From NCBI GenBank assembly GCA_963693365.1, contig CAVNZM010000003.1, positions 5,704,001-5,768,000 of the forward strand: DNA of 64,000 nucleotides. Direction: 5' to 3'. Made by a program: the position numbers and the translations under genes. Under the pieces are notes generated by a model. The model did not search any database. It was not told the DNA's origin and saw nothing but the letters and a program-made list of their open reading frames with translations. This document shows, piece after piece, positions 48,592 to 64,000 of the stretch. The first letter of the stretch is position 1, and each line of letters opens with the position of its first letter. Origin of the DNA: Amoebidium appalachense. Taxonomy: Eukaryota > Ichthyosporea.

Positions 48592-49365
48592 GTTTGAAAC
48601 TTGAGAATCATCTCATGTTCGCCCTCTCAGATCTATTCCACCGACTTGCAGGCCTAAACCCTATCGCTTCATTCATAAAAAAGCTCTTAGAAGGCCACAA
48701 ATTTATCAAGGTGTTTTCATGTTTACACTGTCACTCTATGATATGAGGTCACGAACGTTACCAACTCGACACATGGAAAAAAGAAAAAACAAAAGCTCCA
48801 CCTCGTGTCACGACCGCGGCGCAGTTAGTGGTACATTTTTAGCCAATCGGATGCATGGTACTGTTCAAGCCAATAGTTGCTTTTTAAACTTAGCTTTATT
48901 TGGTTATAGCCAGGGTGTGAAAATATAGGTATCGGACTCTCGGCCAACGGACGATTATGAGGAGAATGGACCGTTATTTCAGTTGAAGAAACGCAACAAA
49001 CCAATTCCAAAGTTTTTGGCACACGTTCAATTTCATGCTTGCCTAGATTCTTCATTAGTATAGAAATGTACATAGATAACAGTATGATTAAGACAACTAT
49101 AAATAGGCATACGAGACAAGCAGCCCGTGCTGGGGCCCAGTCTTGGTGCCACAAAAACTTTGAAACAATCCCCAAACTATTACTCTTACCCGTTCCACCA
49201 GCTTTACAGAGCTTTACACAAAGCATATCTACTTTCCCAAAAACTAATGTTCACTCGATGAGAAAATACGAAGACATTTACAAAAATCGATGCATACACA
49301 ACGCAGTATTTTTGAAGTTTACGTTTCCAAAGAGCCCAAATCCACATCAAAAACACACTCAGAGT
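48592..49365. other. spacer upstream of the kinase start
   Basis: It contains the kinase 5' flank (right of 48591) and the 3' flank of the minus-strand gene ending at 49366. No G-runs or microsatellites are present, unlike the introns. The kinase promoter should be here, but I see no certain TATA box or other element. Confidence 0.5.
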
Positions 49366-49665
49366 CTATAAACTGGTCGAAATTGTGATGCCAAGAGCTT
49401 CGAGTTTTCTCTCCATACCAGAGGCTGTATTCAGTGTATGCACATACACCCCCTGCCCCTTGACATATGTAAGCAGCCCACCTCCTCCTTCAAAGCGCGC
49501 TACCACAACAGTATCTCGTTGTGGGTTGGGTGTGCATGTTTGAGTCACTGCCTCGATTCCAACTTCTTTCAGAAGAGCATCTGGCGAAGTCAGTCTTGCT
49601 TTTTGGTCACTTGTGACGTACCGACCAGGGCAGCCTTTGATCTCCTGCACATAATCGTTCAGTAC
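49366..49665 (-). CDS. terminal exon of an unidentified gene
   Basis: Acceptor CTGTTTCCAG at 49666-49668, then 99 codons and TAG at 49366-49368, phase 0. The protein end has VLNDYVQEIKGCPGRYVTS, ALLKEVGIEAVTQTC, DTVVVARFEGGGGLLTYVKG and VYVHTLNTASGMERKLEALG. This reads as a compact conserved alpha/beta domain, not repeat-derived sequence, but I do not recognise the family. The gene lies upstream (right) on the minus strand, head-to-tail with the kinase gene. Confidence 0.72.
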   Translation of the reverse strand, partial: VLNDYVQEIKGCPGRYVTSDQKARLTSPDALLKEVGIEAVTQTCTPNPQRDTVVVARFEGGGGLLTYVKGQGVYVHTLNTASGMERKLEALGITISTSL

Positions 49666-51428
49666 CTGGAAACAGAGTCGGGAAGCTGCCACAGGAAAAA
49701 GGTAACACGACCCTACATCCATGCACAAACATCAATGAACAACCCCCCTTCCCCCCCCCCCCCCCCCCTCCTCCCCCCCCCCCAACACCCACACACACAC
49801 GCACCTTCCCTTAATAGTAATCAGAACCGCCATCGTATCTCAACCACCCTAGGTGCCTTATCCTTTATCCCTTAATCCGTGAAAACTGTTGCCTTTGCCG
49901 ACCTGTGCACTAAGATTTGGGCACTTTCTAAGGCCCAGACCTTGTGGGTGTTTTGACATGTTGTGACAGAAAGAGCACGCTTCGCAGAACGATATGAAGT
50001 TTTACACCCGGCTCAACGCACTCAAACAAACCATGCGCACCCACAGGACGTGCGCGCACACACAGACATACACATACACAAAAACATGCGCACGCGTGCA
50101 AGCGCAAAATACACACTCAATCATGCCCGAAAGGCACTTACATGCACAAAGGGCTGCACAGTATTACATCAAACACACAGTCCCATGCACACATGACCCG
50201 AAGTCCAGTTTGTAAAGTGGTGAAACGTGTAACACAAGTAGGCACATGTCTACTGCCAACCCCAACACCCGTGTTTAGATTTGCCTTCATGAGAGTGTGC
50301 CCAAGAACAGCAGTGGTTCCCATAGTGCTACATGGAAGGACAGACACGAAGAGACAGGCATTAACCTGGAGATGCAGGCAAAGAGAGAGAGAGAAAGAGA
50401 AGGGGGGGGGGGAGGGGGAGTGTGTGCGTATGTGTGTGTGTGTGTGTGTGTGTCAGGGGGGGGGGGGGGGGGGGAGCGAGAGGAGAGAGAGAGAGCGTTC
50501 ATACACACATAAGACTCACTGCCGCACGCAGAATTGGATCGTTTCACACAGACAGGGTGCTTCCAGAGTACGGCTGCTAGAGCAGCCCCTTCACACATCA
50601 ACAAACAACAACTCGAAAACCCCTACCCTATTAAAATATTCTGCATGCATGCCACACTTTGTGTGCATATGAGACAACTCCACACGTGTAAGTTACCAGA
50701 CTTTCAACAATCACGTTGACGATACAGTGGCTCCCAGTTTTGTTAATCATGGTCTCATATTCTTTATTCATACAACATTATAGTGACATTTTCTTTATTT
50801 ATAGCATCATCACAACTGTTGGGGACACCCACCCTCCAAGGCAGGTGGTCCCAAAGCAGTTGCAGAGGCACTCCGCCCGCCCGAGCGTACTTCCCATCAC
50901 CTATAAACGCAGTTGACATCTTGTCGTTTTTTTAGAACGGGTAACGCGCTCAAAATCGCCGCACTAATACACCCCAAACTGCTATACTGTTTGACGCCAC
51001 ACCAACCCTTTCTCCTTTCCCCTCCGGCAGGATCTTTCTCTCGCTTCTCAAGCCTTCTCTTTTCTCTGGCTCCGCCTGTTGCATATGCACGGCCCTTGGC
51101 CTGCTCTCCTCTTTTTCACGTTACCCAGCCGCTGCCCCTTCGTAGTTTTTCTCCCTACAGCCCTCCTCCTCCCGTCCAGCAAACTATTCCTATCCCTTGT
51201 ATAATGCATATGTGTGGACGTGAATCCCGGCCTCTTTGCGTGAAGGAGTTCCTAATCTAACACTCTCCCACCACCTTCTTCGAACAAATACTCTATGTTT
51301 CGCTCTCGTACTTCTTCTTTCGTTTCTCTAGTCCTCAAAAGTCTTCACTTCTTCGGAATTCACTGTGCTTTTCCTTCTCTCTCGTAGAGCCAATCCACTG
51401 CACTTCAGCCTTTGCTACCACAGCCTCC

Positions 51429-51517
<89 letters not shown>

Positions 51518-51689
51518 GTGTAGTCGCGGAGTGTATCTTTCTGGTGTACTTGCGGAGTGTATCTTTCTCCCTCCTCCCCCGCTCTCACACAAACTCTCTC
51601 TCGCACTGTGTGTGTGTGTGTGTGTACGTATGTGTGTGTGCGCGTGTGTATGTGTGTGTGTGTGTGTGTATCTTAAAATCTCTCTCTGC

Positions 51690-51733
<44 letters not shown>

Positions 51734-51758
51734 CTCTCTTTCTCTCTCTCTCTCTCTT

Positions 51759-51816
<58 letters not shown>

Positions 51817-53627
51817 ATGTCCGTTGATCATGTGCTCAGTTGTGGCGCGCGCGCGCGTAACGGAGTGGTGTCGGTTGCGATTGGCGCGATCCGAGGAACC
51901 GTCCACATGCCTGGGGTGTGTGATCACGACCGAGATTGCAAATATCGGTGATTTTCATTTCGAACTTCTCTCTGCCTCATGTAGACGCCTTCTTGAGTGG
52001 GAGAAGTAGAAGCAATATCTCACCGTTTCTATGTACAAAAATATTTAAATATATGTTGCCGCTACATAAATTTGCAATGAAAAGCTGCTAATTCTTACCA
52101 TATATTATAATTTTTGAAGTTTAACAACTTAGTAATAATCGGAAACTTCTTCCGAGAATCGACAAATTCTCCGTTTTCTGTGGGGTTTGGTCTGACGTCA
52201 CGCATGAGCCCCACATTGGGAATGCAACCGTTGGCCAATCGCCTGCGACCACTCATTTTTGTCAAATTTGCCCCCTCAGACCGTGTACACAGGACAGTTT
52301 ATATTTTGCAACCCTTTCTCGGTTTTTTCTTGTGTTTTTTTTTCCCTGTCCTTGGCTCTTGTTTTTGTGTATTTGTCCTATCTTTGCGTTTTTTTTCAAC
52401 CTTATATGCTTCTGTTTTAATGTGCACACTCGCCTGTATGTTTTTATCCGTTTTCCTGACGTGCTCTTTTTCCGGCCACGCGTTCGTGCACACGTTACAC
52501 AACTTCCATTTTTTGTGTGTGTATATTCATGGACGTACCGACACTAGGCCTAATTAGGTGTTGTTAACAAGAGTGGGCACGTCAAGGACAAACATCAAGT
52601 GAATGGAGTGTCAATCACGCAAACGCGTCTAAGTAAAGACCCTACCCCTGCACCCTCACCAGTGGTTGCAATTGAAAACGTGATGTTTTCTGCTCACTCC
52701 CTCTCCCTCCCTCCGTATATCATTTTGCAAGCATGAGTGTTTGACGACCTCGCTGGTGTTTGCAAGCTTCTGGTATATATATTTGTTTTGTCATGCTAAA
52801 TCAATGCAATTTTCACTGATTCACTCCTAAAGTCTTTATTTAGCAGAAGTGCATCACTTGGCGCCACTGCAAACGATCATACAAAAGTATTACATCGAGC
52901 ACAAAACTTGTGTGCATGTCATAGAATTGCTCACGTACGCGTTAATTCTCGTTTTGAGGTTCATATATGCTATGTATATGCTATGTACTGTCCCTCTTTT
53001 TTAGAGGCTTTTGTTTGACGATATGATTTTTTAGATGGGCTGTGGCCATGCACTGTTTTCGTGCACTCACAGCACGTATCGAATGATGCACGACTCACAT
53101 TCCCTTTTCCGAAGTCGTGAGTGTGTATAATATTCATAAACACCTGCTTCATCCTCCTTATTTTGCACCCAACAAAGTCAAGAACTTTTTTCTTTTGGGT
53201 GGTGGGGGGGGGGGGGGGGGGATCATGCAACTATGCTGTACCAGTTCCATGTTATCTTGTGGATGGAAATCCTTCAGCAGGAAATTGAGGGACGGTGGGG
53301 GAGGACATGGGCATACAAAGTTCACATTAGCATAGGGCCAATCAGTGTTTAGGGATGATGATAGTGAAAGAGAACTATGTTAGCAAAGGAAAGGCATTGA
53401 TGAGATGCTCGATGCGCGTTTAGCTTCTTTTCAGCTTTGGAAATTCAAGTCCTTCGCTTTCCCCCCTTCATTTTTCATTTTATTTATTTATTTACTAGTA
53501 TACTGGTTTATTCTTTTACTTTTTTATTATTGTTATTGTTGTTAGTATTATTATTTTTGTTGTTGTTGTTATCATCATCACCATTATTATTATTATTATT
53601 ATTGTGGGGTGGGGACGGGGTGTACTG
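49666..53627. other. upstream part of the unidentified minus-strand gene, or spacer
   Basis: No further exon could be placed with confidence. A stretch at 50250-50345 on the minus strand (TMGTTAVLGHTLMK, after an acceptor-like CCATGTAG) is a weak candidate. Other content: (GT)n at 50428-50453 and 51465-51515, long CT tracts 51424-51464 and 51680-51812, and A+T-rich DNA at 52020-52800. Confidence 0.5.
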
Positions 53628-53708
53628 ACCGTCTGATACCACAGGCAGCCGACTGTGATCTGTTTGGCAAATAGCCGCTACGTTTATTGGCTGGCCATCC
53701 GGAACCTG
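53628..53708 (-). CDS. possible exon of an unidentified minus-strand gene
   Basis: On the minus strand, acceptor ACCTTTCAG, then 27 codons reading VPDGQPINVAAICQTDHSRL and PVVSD, then a GTCAGT donor in phase 1. The composition is coding-like between two simple repeats. It may belong to the gene that ends at 49366, but the phases do not fit directly, so at least one exon would lie between. No family recognised. Confidence 0.4.
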
Positions 53709-53831
53709 AAAGGTATGTGGTACTGTTTGCATGGTTGTCTTGTATGCAATAATATGTGGTTTGCGATGTTATGTTCATGGTTGGCATGTATGCAGATATA
53801 TGGTTAGGTGATGTTGTGCATATGGCAAGTT

Positions 53832-53891
<60 letters not shown>

Positions 53892-54616
53892 GTGGTATGT
53901 TTCATGATTTGAGTGTATGCGCACATATGGTGCCATGTTTCATGATTGGCGTGTACGCTGACGTATGGTTTGCGTGTAGGTGGATATCACATTGGGATGC
54001 TGCTGTGAAGGTGAAAATATATCGAGTTGCTTCTGTTTATGCTGTCACAATTTTGTATTTTTTTTTTTAATGTTTGTGTGGAAGCCCGTTTTTTTTTTGT
54101 TTTTTTGTTTTTTTGAGTGTGTGATTTTTTTTTGCCTTAGGTGGGGAGAGAAAAAAAAAAATGAAACGGCCGTCTCTGCTTATTTATATTACCAACAGTT
54201 TGAAAATTAAAGGGTTTAAACTGTGTGTGTGTTTGTGGGGGGGGGGGGGGGGGGGGGGGGGGGGAAGGGGGGCGCTGACGAAGGGAACAGAAAAACGAGT
54301 ACCTGTGTGGGGCTAAATTGCAGGGCCGAAACCATGCTTGATTTCAGACTCCTGTATTGCGTTTGAATTCCTCCACGCTAACGGCTCATAAGTCAAACAT
54401 TAAACATACTGAAAAGATAGTGTTGTAGGGCCGGGCCGATGCAAGATTGCTCCCGCGTTGACGACTTACAAATCAACTACATGAATTGAAAAATGTTTAA
54501 ATTTTAAAATTTTCAGGGCTGGACCGATGCAAGGTTTCTTCCCCACGCTCACGGCATATAGTCAACTTCTTAGTTCAAGTATTGATTTCAAAATTATTTT
54601 GTTCAGGGCCGGACCG
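53709..54616. other. spacer with (TA)n and exon-start duplications
   Basis: It holds (TA)n at 53838-53886, T- and A-rich tracts at 54060-54165, a G-run at 54237-54265, and four diverged copies of a ~90-bp unit that ends in the first recognised protease exon (see separate entry). If the exon at 53628-53708 is real, this is a head-to-head interval and may hold a shared promoter. Confidence 0.5.

Positions 54617-54645
<29 letters not shown>
54316..54645 (+). repeat. four diverged tandem copies of the protease exon edge
   Basis: CAGGGCCGAAACCATGCTTG (about 54320), TAGGGCCGGGCCGATGCAAG (about 54426), CAGGGCTGGACCGATGCAAG (about 54516) and CAGGGCCGGACCGATGCAAG (about 54604). Each is followed by a CCCACGTTGACG-like segment and an A+T-rich spacer. 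Only the last continues into the ZnF-UBP exon. The others are decayed copies with acceptor-like and ATG-like sequence. Confidence 0.8.
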
Positions 54646-63899
<9,254 letters not shown>

Positions 63900-64000
63900 G
63901 TATGACATCACCCCTCCCCCCCCCCCCCCCCCCCCCCCCAGCCCGCCCCGAACACCCGATCACTCACACACAGGTGCACTGTTATGCTGCCCGCACACAT

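Overview
This window is a composite: a satellite array and an assembly gap, then an intron-rich mitochondrial cox1 gene, then about 50 kb of nuclear eukaryotic DNA. The nuclear part carries two spliced genes that can be assembled exon by exon, fragments of at least one more, and very dense microsatellites and G/C homopolymers. The cox1 code (TGA = Trp, AGA = Arg) excludes a bilaterian-type mitochondrial code. An SH3-SH2-tyrosine kinase gene points to a holozoan. I infer a unicellular holozoan (choanoflagellate, filasterean or ichthyosporean) or an early-branching animal; the species cannot be named from the sequence.

Layout. 1-354 is G-run-rich DNA. 355-1757 is a near-perfect 92-bp satellite. 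1758-2257 is a 500-base N gap. 2621-13910 is cox1 in 16 exons that splice in silico to a complete 507-residue protein. Its 15 introns are one group II intron and 14 that are group I or probably group I. Four introns carry full LAGLIDADG endonuclease frames fused to the upstream exon, and three carry decayed ones. Mitochondrial-looking sequence ends before the poly-C at about 14209. 14209-18690 is nuclear DNA with tandem duplications and palindromes and no recognised gene.

About 18.8-48.6 kb, minus strand, is a tyrosine kinase gene that starts at 48591. Its exons join in phase: an acidic helical N-terminus, ankyrin repeats, SH3, SH2, a linker with a YEEI site, then a tyrosine kinase domain in which the DFG motif reads GFA. 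Exons further downstream on the same strand resemble an ADF/cofilin-homology domain, but their connection to the kinase is unproven. 49366-49665 (minus) is the last exon of an unidentified gene, and a possible further minus-strand exon lies at 53.7 kb. 54617 to the window end, plus strand, is a USP44/USP49-like ubiquitin protease: ZnF-UBP, catalytic Cys box, QQDAQEF box and a zinc ribbon. It runs off the window before its His box.

Three patterns cut across the genes. Long (CA)n tracts abut many splice acceptors. Local tandem duplications repeatedly copy an acceptor and exon edge. A short dispersed element of about 100-200 bp occurs many times between G-runs in the introns, and one copy has expanded into a 43-bp satellite. 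The join between cox1 and nuclear DNA is either a very recent nuclear mitochondrial insertion or an assembly chimera.
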